Shown one piece after another: positions 44,965-55,024 of a stretch of 60,000 nt of DNA (positions are counted from its first letter, which is position 1; each line of letters opens with the position of its first letter). The stretch is from Adiantum capillus-veneris. Taxonomy: Eukaryota > Streptophyta > Polypodiopsida > Polypodiales > Pteridaceae. Under the pieces are notes generated by a model. It searched no databases. It had not been told where the DNA came from and saw nothing but the letters and a program-made list of their open reading frames with translations. The DNA is taken from contig CM043960.1 in assembly GCA_014529385.2 (NCBI GenBank), positions 71,622,910 to 71,682,909 of the forward strand, read 5' to 3'. Made by a program: the position numbers and the translations under genes.

Positions 44965-45180
44965 GAAATGTTATATTAAACGTCTTCAAAGGGCCAAAAT
45001 GACCTATGAGACCAAACTGATACAATCTTGGTGGATCTAATTCAATGTCTAGGTACAAAACTAAAAATGAAGTGAAGTAAAGTGAAAGACTAAAATCATC
45101 ATCAGTATCATCATCATCAGTGCCCGAGGATGCCCGCCATCGGGCGTTGTCCGAGAAAGTATTGCATCGGTCGCTGAAGA
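44961..45180 (-). mobile_element. 5'-truncated LINE copy b (about 220 bp)
   Basis: It contains only the ORF2 end (in sense ...RPMQYFLGQRPMAGILGH) and the 3' UTR, ending in the AAATGAAATG tail at 44961. It begins directly after the tail of copy c at 45181. Confidence 0.88.
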
Positions 45181-45310
45181 GAAATGAAATGAAATGCTAT
45201 ATTAACGTCTTCAAAGCCCAAAACAACCTATGAGACCACATAGTTACAACATGATGTAATCTAATACAATGTCTAGGTACCAAAAATAAAGAAAAGTTAT
45301 TGAAAAAGGA
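45181..45310 (-). mobile_element. LINE copy c, 3' end only
   Basis: The tail GAAATGAAATGAAATGC, TATATTAACGTCTTCAAAG, ACAACCTATGAGACCACATAG and AATACAATGTCTAGGTACC match the other copies. The 5' break lies near 45300, where an LTR-like region begins. Confidence 0.8.
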
Positions 45311-46391
45311 TACTATGAAAAACCCTAACTACTGAATGTAGGGGGTATGAGAGGGGGCTATGAGTAAGGGGGTGGATGTGGTGAGTTAGGGCTGATATAA
45401 TAGTTGATACAAAAGCTGGTACAATGTTAGGTGCAGCGAAAGTGAATGTTGAACTTTGCTCAAGATGAGTGCTCCGAACTGTGCTCAAGGTTCCTTTTAC
45501 TTACGGAAGGGAGAGCCTTTCGTTCCTTTAGTGAGAGAGTGCAATGGACACAATCAAAGTGGATAAACAATGTGAATGAAGGTGCTGAGACTGAGAGATA
45601 GAGAGAAGAATACGACACCAGGAAGTTGTCAAACCTCCTCCAAGGGCCCCTCTCTCGATGGCGAGAGATGTCTATGCTTTTGATTGCACAAACTGGTACA
45701 AGACTCTAATGCAAACTTGAGAAGCTATGATGCAATGAGTGGAGACGACGGTGACGAGGATCTGCTGTCTTTAGTTGTTGAATTTCTGTTGTTCAAACGT
45801 TGGATCTGATGCCCTTTTGCTTGCTGAATTTGCCTGTTGAAAACGTCGGCCTGAGGCTGAAATCGCTGCTGCAAAAACGTTGGCCTAATGGCTGAAAACG
45901 CTGTTGAAATCGCCAAGTGCAGGACTGAAATCGCTGGAGTTTAGGTGCTGAAGAACGCCACACTGATGGGGGGTTGTTCTTGCTGAAAGGGGGAGAGAGA
46001 AGCCTGCTGCAAATGAATTGTCTGATGCACTTTCTCCTCTTCTGCCAGATAGTGCTAGCGCTAGGTTGCTTATATATTTCATTAGCAAAATTGCCCTACC
46101 TAGTTCCCAACAAAAGTCACTTAAAATTAATAAGTGAAAAATGTCAAAAATAGGAAAAATAGGTTCTACGCGCTGGAAAATTCCCTTGATGGATTCTGAT
46201 GGTAATGTTGATGATCAAGATGTGTGCAACCAGAGGATATGCATCTCTCTAAGTGTCTGGGCATGCACGGTTTGCGAACAGACTCACAAAAGTGCCAGAA
46301 CACTTCATGTTCTAGACTCACTTGACTGAACTGAACCCTGGTCATGTTGTAGCTTGTCCACGGACACATAGGGTTGGATGTGTCAAGTGAC
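45311..46391 (-). repeat. Probable 3' LTR of Gypsy element A; left end not resolved
   Basis: In sense the polypurine tract AAAAAGGAGGGGA is followed by TGTCACTTGACACATCC at 46391, the expected 3' LTR start. A TATA box (TATATAAG in sense, 46069-46076) lies inside. No second copy exists in the window to define the other end, and part of this stretch may be flanking sequence. Confidence 0.5.
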
Positions 46392-46403
46392 ATCCCCTCC
46401 TTT

Positions 46404-48900
46404 TTAAAGTGAGGTACTGGTACCAAGCTGCATAGCTTCCTTGTAGTCTGCCAACAACTCTGGGTAATCTTTGAAAAACTCTTCGTCGACCCACACTTCT
46501 TCGTGGGTTCCTCGATCCTTGAACTTCAAAAAGTATTGTCTCACTTGCTTCTTCGAACCATGTCGAAACCGATGCAGCAACACTTGCTCCGGCTCCATGA
46601 CTTCAGCGTTATCAATGATCTCCTGTTCTTCTTCTTCCGAAATGTCCTTTGAAGGTGTTCCCTGAAACACTTTCAACCAAGAAACATGGAAAACGTTGTG
46701 CATTGACCATGAGTTAGGCAACTGTAATTTCATTGAAACCTCATTTATCTTTTTAATGACAAGAAATGGACCATACATTCGAAAAGACAACTTGGGACAC
46801 TTCTTACCAACTTGCTTAAGATGTTGCTTCATGATTCTTAAATACACCCAATCCCCTTCCTTGATCGAAACATCCTGACGATGCTTATTAGCCTGCCCTA
46901 AATAAGATTCATGAGCCTTGCTTAGCCGAAGCTTCACACTCTCAGAAATCTCATCTAATGACTGACTTTCAGCATTGGCATCAAGCATTTGACTGACCGA
47001 GCGAGTCAAAAGTGACAGGAATGGACGGCCAAAAGCTGCCTCATACGGAGTTCGATCAATGTCAGAGGAAAAAGAGTCATTCAAAATAGCCTAGACCAAT
47101 GGGAGATAGAGCTCCCACTGAGACTGTTGATCATACACATATGACTTCAAAACATCAAAAGCCAACTGATTGTAAATCTCTATCTAACCATCTGGCTGTA
47201 AATGAAAAGCGGATGAAAATTCAACTTAATGCCAAAATTTTCAAAGAGTGTGCGCCAAAAATTGGACGTGAACTTAACATCCCTATCTGAAACAATCAAT
47301 TTTGGCAAACCACAGAGGGGGTACCAATGCTTTATGAACAACCGTGCTACATCTTGTGCGATGACTGTGGCTTTACAAGGAATCAATATGCAAAACTTGC
47401 TGAAACGATCAACGATTGTCAAGCATCGAGTGTTCCTTGAATGCAAACTTGGTGGAAGGTTAGTCACAAAATCCATGGAAATATCTTGAAAAGGTCCATC
47501 GGGAATAGGCAGCGGAAGCAAGAGGCCTTGCTGCTTACCCCGAGGAGCTTTTACCTTTTGACATATAGTGCATTGTGTGACATAACGAAACACATCCTTT
47601 CGCATTTTAAGCCAATAAAAGAATCTTTCTATTTTTTTCCAAAGTGGTGTTCATTCCCCTGTGCCCACCCGTGAGAGAGTCATGTGCATCATGCAATATG
47701 GTTGGCCTGAGAGAGGGCAACACACATAAACGTTGACAAAAACACAACAAACCATCACGAATGAGATAGTTGCTTGGCCCTTGGGAAAGAGCCTGCAACC
47801 ATTGCTTACCAAACTCGGAATCCGCATATTGGTTCTTCATGCTGTCAAAAGACACACCCTGAATAGAAACTGTGGATCTTGACTCAAGAGCCAGAATCTG
47901 TTGTTTGCGACTCAACGCATCTGCAACAAGGTTAGCTTTTCCAGGCACATAGTCAATCAAACCTCCAAATTGCTCAAAAAATTATGACCACCGTGCTTGG
48001 AGATCACTCCAATGTACACTAGACATAGACTGGAGCCACTTGAGGGCTTGATGATCCATGCGAACTGTAAACTCTCTACCGTACAGAAAAGGATATACTC
48101 AATGTGAGGATTTAGAAACTTGTTCTTGACGGTCATCTTGTTCAATGTCCTGTAATCAACACACAAACGAGACGAACCATCTTTCTTGCGAACAAACAAA
48201 ATAGGAGCAGCAAAAGGACTTACACCTGGACGTATAAATCCTCGAGCCACCAACTCCGTGAGTTTCCGCTCTAACTCTTCCTCCTGTGTCTTGTTCAAAC
48301 GGTAGGGAGCCTTGCTGACAAGCTGTGTCCCCTCCATAAGCTCGATGCGATGGTCCTCCAGCCGCTCAGGTGGGAGACGGGGTGGAAGATCATCCTGCAA
48401 AAAGAGATGCTTAAACTTGGTAAATAAATCTGAATACTTATCTGGAGCCCGAATGCTCTGGGAAACTGGAGCAGCATAGATGAATGCCGCTTGTGCTCCT
48501 CATTGTAATTCACGCTTTACCTGCACATGAGAAATGAGAGGCAAAGAATGCAGACCTTCCTCAGCACGAATGATGATGGGGGAGTCAGTCTTGGCATTTA
48601 ATGTGAGAGTGTTAGCCTCCAATCAATGAGAGAGTTATGCTCACGAAATCATCTAATGCCCAAACGCATATCACATCCTGAAAGAGGAGACACAAGAAAT
48701 TTCCTACGGAAAGCAACCTGTTGAACTATAAACAACACATCAAGGCACTCTTTCATGATGAGAGAGTCCATACCGCGAGCGAAGCTAGAAACCTCGAGAG
48801 GAGATTTCTGACTGACCTCTAGGCGGGCTCTCTCAACAAGAGAGGCACTAATCACATCATGCATACTACCTGGATCAAACAATATGATAAAACGTTGATC
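46404..48900 (-). pseudogene. Gypsy element A: chromovirus pol with internal RT deletion
   Basis: In sense: retropepsin ILFDPGSMHDVISASLVERA (about 48900), then the RT N-terminus [36 protein letters not shown] (48190), then a jump to the RNase H end ([17 protein letters not shown] by frame, about 48050), VPGKANLVADALSRK, the integrase zinc region CTICQKVKAPRGKQ, the integrase core (IVDRFSKFCILIPCK, VSDRDVKFTS) and a C-terminal chromodomain (EVWVDEEFFKDYPELLADY) ending at 46404. The deletion removes the RT palm with its YxDD motif and most of RNase H. Further stops and frame changes occur. Chromodomains direct this clade to chromatin. Confidence 0.87.
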
Positions 48901-48904
48901 AAAT

Positions 48905-50800
48905 TTCTTTGTGATCAAGAACAGACCACAATATCTAGCTGAAAGCTTATAATGCTTTCCTGTTCGCATGGTTTTGAAATCCTTGGGTATCCTTAGATAG
49001 ACATTGTCCCACATCTAGAGTCCTCGGAGATCTCTTTTGATTAGCATAAATAGTGACTCGATCACGAGCCGTTCTTATACTATCCTTAGCCAATTCGAGC
49101 ATTTCTTGCATATCATACAAGAAATCACGAGCTTCGTTTTCTAAGCCAATCCAATTGGGGATGTAGGCTCGAATCCATACATCAGCATGAATGCGCTAAA
49201 TCCAATAGCAGAATGCTTGCTACTATTGTAAGCGAACTCTAACTGTGGAAGATACCTTTCCCAATCAGACTATCAGTGAGAGACATGAGCTCTCAACATG
49301 TCCTCTAACGTCGGATTCATTCTCTCAGTTTGTCCGTCGAACTCAGGATGGTCAGAAGACGACACACTCAACTTCGTCTGAAGATGAGCAAACACATCTC
49401 GCCAAAATCGACCAGTGAACTTAGTATCTCGATCACTGGCGATATCCTCTAGCAGACCGTACGGCTTATAAAGCTGATCGACAAATACAACCGCCAACTC
49501 ATGGCTTTTTATTGTCGACTTTGTTGGAATAAATTTTGCCATTTTTGTAAGTCTATCGATCACAACCCAAATGATGTCATTGCCCCCACTAGTATTTGGC
49601 AAACCAACGATGAAGTCCATGGAAATACTTTGCCACTTGGCATCTGGGATTTCCAATGGATGTAGCAGGCCAGCTTTCATAAGGCGCTCTGCCTTATTGA
49701 CCTGACATTGAGCGCATCTCTTCACATAGCTCTCTATGTAAGAGCGCATCCTTAGCCAATAGAAATATCGCTTGACCAAAGTTAAAGTACACTGGATGCC
49801 TGGGTGCCCGGCGCTAGGAACATCGTGTCATTCAAACAAAATCCTTCGTCGAACGTCATTGATTTTCGGCACGCAGACCTTTCCATTTCTGAACAATAGT
49901 CCACCTCTAATGGAATATTTCCGTTGTCCTTTGCCACTTGCCATCTGGGATTTCCAATGGATGTAGCAGACCAGCTTTTCTAAGGCGCTCTGCCTTATTG
50001 ACCTGACATTGAGCGCATCTCTTCACATAGCTCTCTGTGTAAGAGCGCATCCTTGGCCAATAGAAATATCGCTTGACCAAAGTTAAAGTTCTCTGGATGC
50101 TTGGATGCCCGACGCTAGGAACATCGTGGCATTCAAACAAAATCCTTCGTCGAGCGTCATTGATTTCCGATACGTAGACCTTTCCATTTCTGAACAATAG
50201 TCCACCTCTAATGGAATATTGTCGCTATCTCGTCTCTCCGGCACGACTCACTTGGGTCTCCGGACCACCCAAGCTTATACACGAGTCATGCCGCACTTCG
50301 ACCTCGTTCCATATCTTGCCAAAATAGCTACCGGAACGACATAGCCCTCGGAGATCCGTCGAGATTTCAGCCATAGACAAGGCATTAACTTCAGGAATCT
50401 TGTTGAGTGCATCGGCAACTCAATTGCTGGATCCTTTCCTGTAACGGATCTCAAAGTCAAACTCTTGCATAAGTTCAACCCATCTAGCCTTCTAGCCTCT
50501 AAGATCACCTTAATCACAGACATAGCGCAAGGAGTGATAATCTGTCCATGCAACAAACATAGAGCCATACAAGTAGTGTCGCCATTTCCTCGAGGCGTGA
50601 ACTACGGCGTAAAGCTCCTTCTCATACGTTGGAGAACGCATCTCACCGTTAGAGAGTTTCTTACTTTCAAACGCAACATGACGTCCATCCTGGTATAACG
50701 CAACACCAATGGCATAATCACTAGCATCCATTTCAACCACAAACGGTTTGCTAGGATCCACAATGTACAATATTGGTGCAGTAGTCACCAAGTAACACAT
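48905..50800 (-). pseudogene. Gypsy element B: RNase H and integrase, damaged
   Basis: In sense: the RT/RNase H join PSKPFVVEMDASDYAIGVAL and PTYEKELYAVVHASRKW (50800-50510), zinc-binding integrase HDVPSVGHPSIQRTL and CAQCQVNKAERL (50197-49907), a second copy of the same segment, then the integrase core SISMDFIVGLPNTSGG, VIDRLTKMAKFIPTK, SDRDTKFTGRFW and HPEFDGQTERMN (49779-49273). It ends with VYLRIPKDFKTMRTGKHY (about 49000), a Gypsy integrase C-terminal region. Gag, protease and most of RT are missing between the leader and 50800. It joins element A at about 48905 in mid-protein. Confidence 0.87.
49632..50232. repeat. Tandem duplication, 301-bp unit, inside the Gypsy B integrase
   Basis: GCCACTTGGCATCTGGGATT at 49632 recurs as GCCACTTGCCATCTGGGATT at 49933, and the following ~285 bp match with scattered differences. 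Both units encode the integrase zinc-binding segment with CAQCQVNKAERL. The unit length is not a multiple of three. Confidence 0.93.
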
Positions 50801-50914
50801 TAGAGAAGAAAAGCATGCTATTTCGGCAATTAGTCATTAAAATTACTCAAAAATGAGGTTATTCAACTCGCCCTGATCCGTAGGTGTGCACACGATCCAT
50901 TTCGTAGCCAAGCC

Positions 50915-50927
50915 GGCTCTGATACCA
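50915..50927 (-). other. Primer-binding site of Gypsy element B
   Basis: On the plus strand GGCTCTGATACCA, i.e. TGGTATCAGAGCC in sense, directly next to the inferred LTR end at 50928. Confidence 0.85.
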
Positions 50928-51176
50928 TGAAATGAACACACGGAGTGGATCTCCCAGCTACACGGAACACCTATAGACACGTGTCGGACGAACCACCCAA
51001 CCATTGTCACCATCCGACAACTCCCCGTGGTGGGACCAACGTTCGAGGACGTAGGCGTGCACCTGTAAGACCGAGCATCCCATACCACCCGGCCTCACCT
51101 CCTCGAGGTGACCTCACGCACTCCTAGCCTCGCGGGCTAATCACTAGCACTCTGCCAGTGAGGGTCGATGACTGCA
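50928..51176 (-). repeat. Probable 5' LTR of Gypsy element B (about 249 bp)
   Basis: In sense it starts TGCAGTCATCGACCC at 51176 and ends GTGTTCATTTCA at 50928, with the primer-binding site next to it. It interrupts a LINE endonuclease fragment. No second copy is visible, so the outer end is inferred from TG...CA and the LINE boundary. Confidence 0.6.
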
Positions 51177-51618
51177 TTGTATTGCGAATGCGTAGGTGTC
51201 TATGTCAGTCGAGTTGTGTTGAACTGGAATGAGACGGTAAACGTGAGGAGAGTATGATCTATTGCTACCCCAATAGGCATGGGCCCGCCAACTCTAAAGG
51301 CCTGAATAGAGGGTATGAAATTGGGCTGAGGCAAAACATAATCCACTGTGCTGGCCCCATGTCTATGAGGAAAACAAGTGAACTCACTTGATGCTGGAAA
51401 TCTTTGAAGGCCATTCAAGATGACCACTCCATGTGCAGTCCCTAAATCTGTCATATATCCTCCATATCCAGTGTGCTCTTCATCCTAGGAACACCTGGCC
51501 AATCCCATATCACTGACATCCAATTCTCTCAACATTTCCTTTGAGGTATCGTAGAAAGCTATTTGAGACTAGCCCATCCTGGCATTGAAGTCTCCCAAAA
51601 GAATGACATCTCCATCCC
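51177..51618 (-). mobile_element. LINE copy e, endonuclease fragment
   Basis: In sense it begins just after a TC tract with RDGDVILLGDFNARMG, then GLQRFPASSEFTCFPHRHGA, STVDYVLPQPNF and DHTLLTFTVSFQF. It keeps the GDFNA motif that is mutated in the copy at 22.5 kb. It is cut at 51177 by the Gypsy B LTR. Confidence 0.85.
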
Positions 51619-51643
51619 GAGAGAGAGAGAGAGAGAGAGAGAG
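51619..51643. repeat. (GA)n tract between LINE copies d and e
   Basis: 25 bp of GA. It forms the TC tail of copy d, with the truncated start of copy e on its other side. Confidence 0.93.
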
Positions 51644-54106
51644 AAATGAAATGAAATGAAATGTTATATTAACGTCTTCAAAAGGCCAAAATGACCTATG
51701 AGACCAATCAGTTACAAAATAGTGAATCTAATACCATGTCTGGGTACAAAAGAACTAGAAAAGAACTAGAAGTGGAACAAAATACTACTACTACTACTAC
51801 AATCTAAAACTACGTGGGTGTAGCAGCTGATACAATAGGTACCCGGTAAACTGGATGTAACAGTGTGTGAAACAAAGATGGAAGAAATGGTGAGGATCCA
51901 TCCTCATCTGCACTCTGGATGTCGAGAGAATATGGCTCGAATCTTCTGTTGTAGTCTCCGTCGATGCTGTGTAGCTCCTCTCCTCAGTCGCGGTCGTCTG
52001 TATCTCTGTAGCTCCAATGCTCGGTCGATGAGAGTGCCAGTAGTGGTCGAATGAGTGTGGGACGAGCTCTGCAGTGGTGGCTACTCCTCTGGCTGTCCCA
52101 TATCTAGTGAAAAGAAATCTGTAATGTGTCTCTGGGACTGCCTCTCTCTAGCTCTCCCCAGTAAAGTGTCTCTATACCTGTGTAACTCAAGTAGATATAG
52201 TCCAAGACATCTCTGATCCTCATAACTCATGACCCTAGATAGAGGACCAAAACCCTCTCTGAATAAGCAGTGGAAACGCCCCCGTATCTCATAGAACACT
52301 GTGCAATGACATATGTAGTGCAACTCTGTCTCTGGCTCTCTCTGGCATAATCGGCATATCCTGCTGTCTGCTGGTATCCCTCTGAATCTACCGGTCTCAA
52401 TCTCGAGCTGATGTGAGGATGTGCGTATCTGACCAATGGCACAACGCAAACCATGAGACATATGTGTGTCCATGTAGCTGGGTCGAATCACAAACCCATC
52501 TCCTGTGAGGTGGAGAAGATGCTCTCTATAGAAAGCCATCTTTGTGCTCAACTCCTGAGGCGGCTCTATCCATGTCCTCCTGGTGTCGAGCTGGATCAGG
52601 TCCTGACGAATGAGTCTAGTGATCTCCACCCGTGTAAGAGACAGCGAGGGTGCCTGAAGAGAATACTGGAAAGGGGGCAACCTGTCCATGGTGAAGCCAT
52701 GCGTCTGAAACCATGAAGTCATCTGTGCATACCAGCATGAAGTGTCCCCCTGTAGAGCTAACTGTCTGGAAGACTCAAGGGCCAATCTAGCATATCTGTC
52801 TCTAGTAGTATCCCATAGGCTGTGCACAAAGGACACTGATCTGGTAAGCGCCTCAATCTCCATGGGGGGGGCAGCTAGCTCTGCTCGAATGATCGCGTGA
52901 GGTACGGAGGCCTTGGCTCTAATCAATCGGGAGATCATAGATACCAAGGGCCTCTCCATACCTCTCCAACCATCCTGGCCTACAGAAGGTCCCCATACCT
53001 GTACCCCATACATCATAGCTGAGGCTACTAAAGTATCAAAGAGCCATAACTTTGTCCGAGGTTCCTGGAACTGAACCTGCGAACACATCCTCTCCAAGCC
53101 TCCCAAGGCCGCATAAGCTCTGGTCAGTCTAGTCTTTGCTGCTCTCCCCAAAGAAAACCTCGGCCCAGTGAAGACTATCCCAAGGTAAGTGTATGCATCT
53201 GTATACTCCACAATCTCTTGACCATACGTGAAGGTCGGTGCCGATCTCCTGATCCACTGCGGTGTGGTGTTAAACACCATGACCTTGGTTTTACCAAGGT
53301 TTACAGACAATCCACTATCCTCTGCAAAACTGTGTAATGCATCCAACTGTCGCTGCATACCCTCTGGTGAGTCAGAGATCAAGACAATATCATCAGCATA
53401 TAACAACAATGGGATCCACGTCCCTGCCAGCTGGGCACCTCTATCACCCTCTCTGTCAATGTAATCAGACACCTCATCAACATACATACCAAATAGAGTA
53501 GGAGACAATGGGCAACCCTGTTTCACCCCGATAGTGGAGTGAACTAAGTCAGATATCCCCTCTGGGGTGCGTACATGTCCCATCACTGATCTGTATAAAG
53601 CCATAATCCCCCAAATCAACACTGTGGGCACCCCCATCTCCTGCAGTCTGCGCATCAGTCGAGCTCTCGGTACCATGTCAAATGCTTTGCGGAAATCCAC
53701 AAAGCTACAATAAATCCGTCTCCCATGTGACCTTCCCTCCTCAATGATAGCTCTGAGTGTCAGAATATGGTCAAGAGTGGAGAAACCCCTCCTGAAACCT
53801 GCCTGTCCCTTTGCCCGTACACCCTCACCCTCTGCCCAGTTACTCAACTGCTGCTCAATAATGGATGCATACAATCGTGCCAGTGTGTGTCCAACCATAA
53901 TAGTGCGGTAATTTCCAGGCTCTGTAGGATCACCTGCCTTGAATATAGGCACAATAGTAGACAACCTCCAAGTCTCAGGTAATCCCTCACACATGGCACG
54001 ATTGAACAACACTGCAAGAACCTCCATCAGCATATCCCTAGCATGTATAAAGTGCTCCGCTACTAGACCGTCATGATCGTAAGCCCTCCTGGTCCTCATC
54101 CTGTCA
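51644..54106 (-). mobile_element. 5'-truncated LINE copy d
   Basis: It consists of RT, the C-terminal Cys/His domain, the 3' UTR and the AAATGAAATGAAATG tail at 51644. The 5' break falls within ORF2 (GACAGGATGAGGACC at 54106) directly against a GA tract. It is the best preserved RT copy in the window. Confidence 0.93.
52081..54099 (-). CDS. LINE ORF2 fragment: reverse transcriptase and Cys/His domain, open for 672 codons
   Basis: The frame is open from the 5' truncation to a stop at 52081. Order: RTRRAYDHDGLVAEHFIHA, LSTIVPIFKAGDPTEPGNYR, QAGFRRGFSTLDHIL, FVDFRKAFDMVPR (first catalytic Asp), KQGCPLSPTLFGMYVDEV, LLYADDIVLIS with an intact YADD, SGLSVNLGKTKVMVFNTTPQ, then CRLCQREPETELHYICHC (C-x2-C-x8-H-x2-C) and HITDFFSLDMGQPEE at the end. 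The endonuclease and ORF1 are missing by 5' truncation. The first Met at 54099 is not a natural start. The RT might still be catalytically competent if it were expressed. Confidence 0.88.
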   Translation of the reverse strand: MRTRRAYDHDGLVAEHFIHARDMLMEVLAVLFNRAMCEGLPETWRLSTIVPIFKAGDPTEPGNYRTIMVGHTLARLYASIIEQQLSNWAEGEGVRAKGQAGFRRGFSTLDHILTLRAIIEEGRSHGRRIYCSFVDFRKAFDMVPRARLMRRLQEMGVPTVLIWGIMALYRSVMGHVRTPEGISDLVHSTIGVKQGCPLSPTLFGMYVDEVSDYIDREGDRGAQLAGTWIPLLLYADDIVLISDSPEGMQRQLDALHSFAEDSGLSVNLGKTKVMVFNTTPQWIRRSAPTFTYGQEIVEYTDAYTYLGIVFTGPRFSLGRAAKTRLTRAYAALGGLERMCSQVQFQEPRTKLWLFDTLVASAMMYGVQVWGPSVGQDGWRGMERPLVSMISRLIRAKASVPHAIIRAELAAPPMEIEALTRSVSFVHSLWDTTRDRYARLALESSRQLALQGDTSCWYAQMTSWFQTHGFTMDRLPPFQYSLQAPSLSLTRVEITRLIRQDLIQLDTRRTWIEPPQELSTKMAFYREHLLHLTGDGFVIRPSYMDTHMSHGLRCAIGQIRTSSHQLEIETGRFRGIPADSRICRLCQREPETELHYICHCTVFYEIRGRFHCLFREGFGPLSRVMSYEDQRCLGLYLLELHRYRDTLLGRARERQSQRHITDFFSLDMGQPEE

Positions 54107-54124
54107 AGAGAGAGAGAGAGAGAG
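54107..54124. repeat. (GA)n tract between LINE copies f and d
   Basis: About 18 bp of GA at the tail of copy f. It abuts the truncated start of copy d. Confidence 0.9.
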
Positions 54125-54512
54125 AAATGAAATGAAATGTTATATTAAACATCTTCAAAAGGCCAAAATGACCTATGAGACCAAACTGATACAATCCTTG
54201 TGGATCTAATCCAATGTCTGGGTACAAAAATAAAATGAAGTAAAGTAAAAGATTAAAACTAGAAGACTCAAATCATTAGCCAGAAAATCATCATCATCAT
54301 CATCATCATCCATGCCCAATGATGCCCGGCATCGGGCGTTGTCCGAGAAAGTACTGCATCGGTCGTTGAAGAGCTTCATCAATGTCCGCCTCTGTAAATA
54401 AATTTACTGGGCATCTCCCATGTCGTGCTAGAATAGTCCTGATTCTCTGGTGGAGCCTCCGTCGATGTCGTGGTCACCCCTGTAGACGTGGGCATCTAGC
54501 TCTCTGGAGCTC
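54125..54512 (-). mobile_element. 5'-truncated LINE copy f (about 390 bp)
   Basis: In sense it has the ORF2 end (RTILARHGRCPVNLFTEAD, EALQRPMQYFLGQRPMPGI), then the 3' UTR with an ATC repeat, and the tail AAATGAAATGAAATG at 54125. The 5' break is near TCAGAGAGAGAC at 54511. From here to 55024 I see no gene; a G-rich run lies at about 54920-54933. Confidence 0.87.
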
Positions 54513-55024
54513 AGAGAGAGACTTGTTACCTGATTTAAGGTACATATTGCTGTTTTCTTGCATTTCTAGGGTTTCAAATTTGCTTTCCCCACTGTTTTTG
54601 CTGATTTCCTCTATTTAAGCTTGTAAATTGCTGTTGTAGTGTTCATATGCACTAATTTTGGCTTCTATGTATTCTTGAAATAGAGTGACTAAGAGATAGA
54701 TAGATCTAATTACCATTCACAGAGTTCACATATGACCCATGGGACCAAGAGCAACGTACAAAGAGTGTATCCTCTCTCAAAAAAGGAGAGGGAGAATGGT
54801 TGATACAATTTTACGGGGAGGCTCGAATGTCTACAAAATTGGGTGATACATGAGCTTTGGCAAAGCAACCTTCAAAAAAAGCATAGATGCACCGGAGGGG
54901 GTGGGGGTGGGTTGGGGTTGGGGGGGGGGGGGGCGCTTTGGTGTTTCGCTCGTAGATTTAGGGTTTGAAACTCTTGATAGCCCGTCCACCGCGGTAGACC
55001 GCCCACTTACCCTGTGCACGAGCC

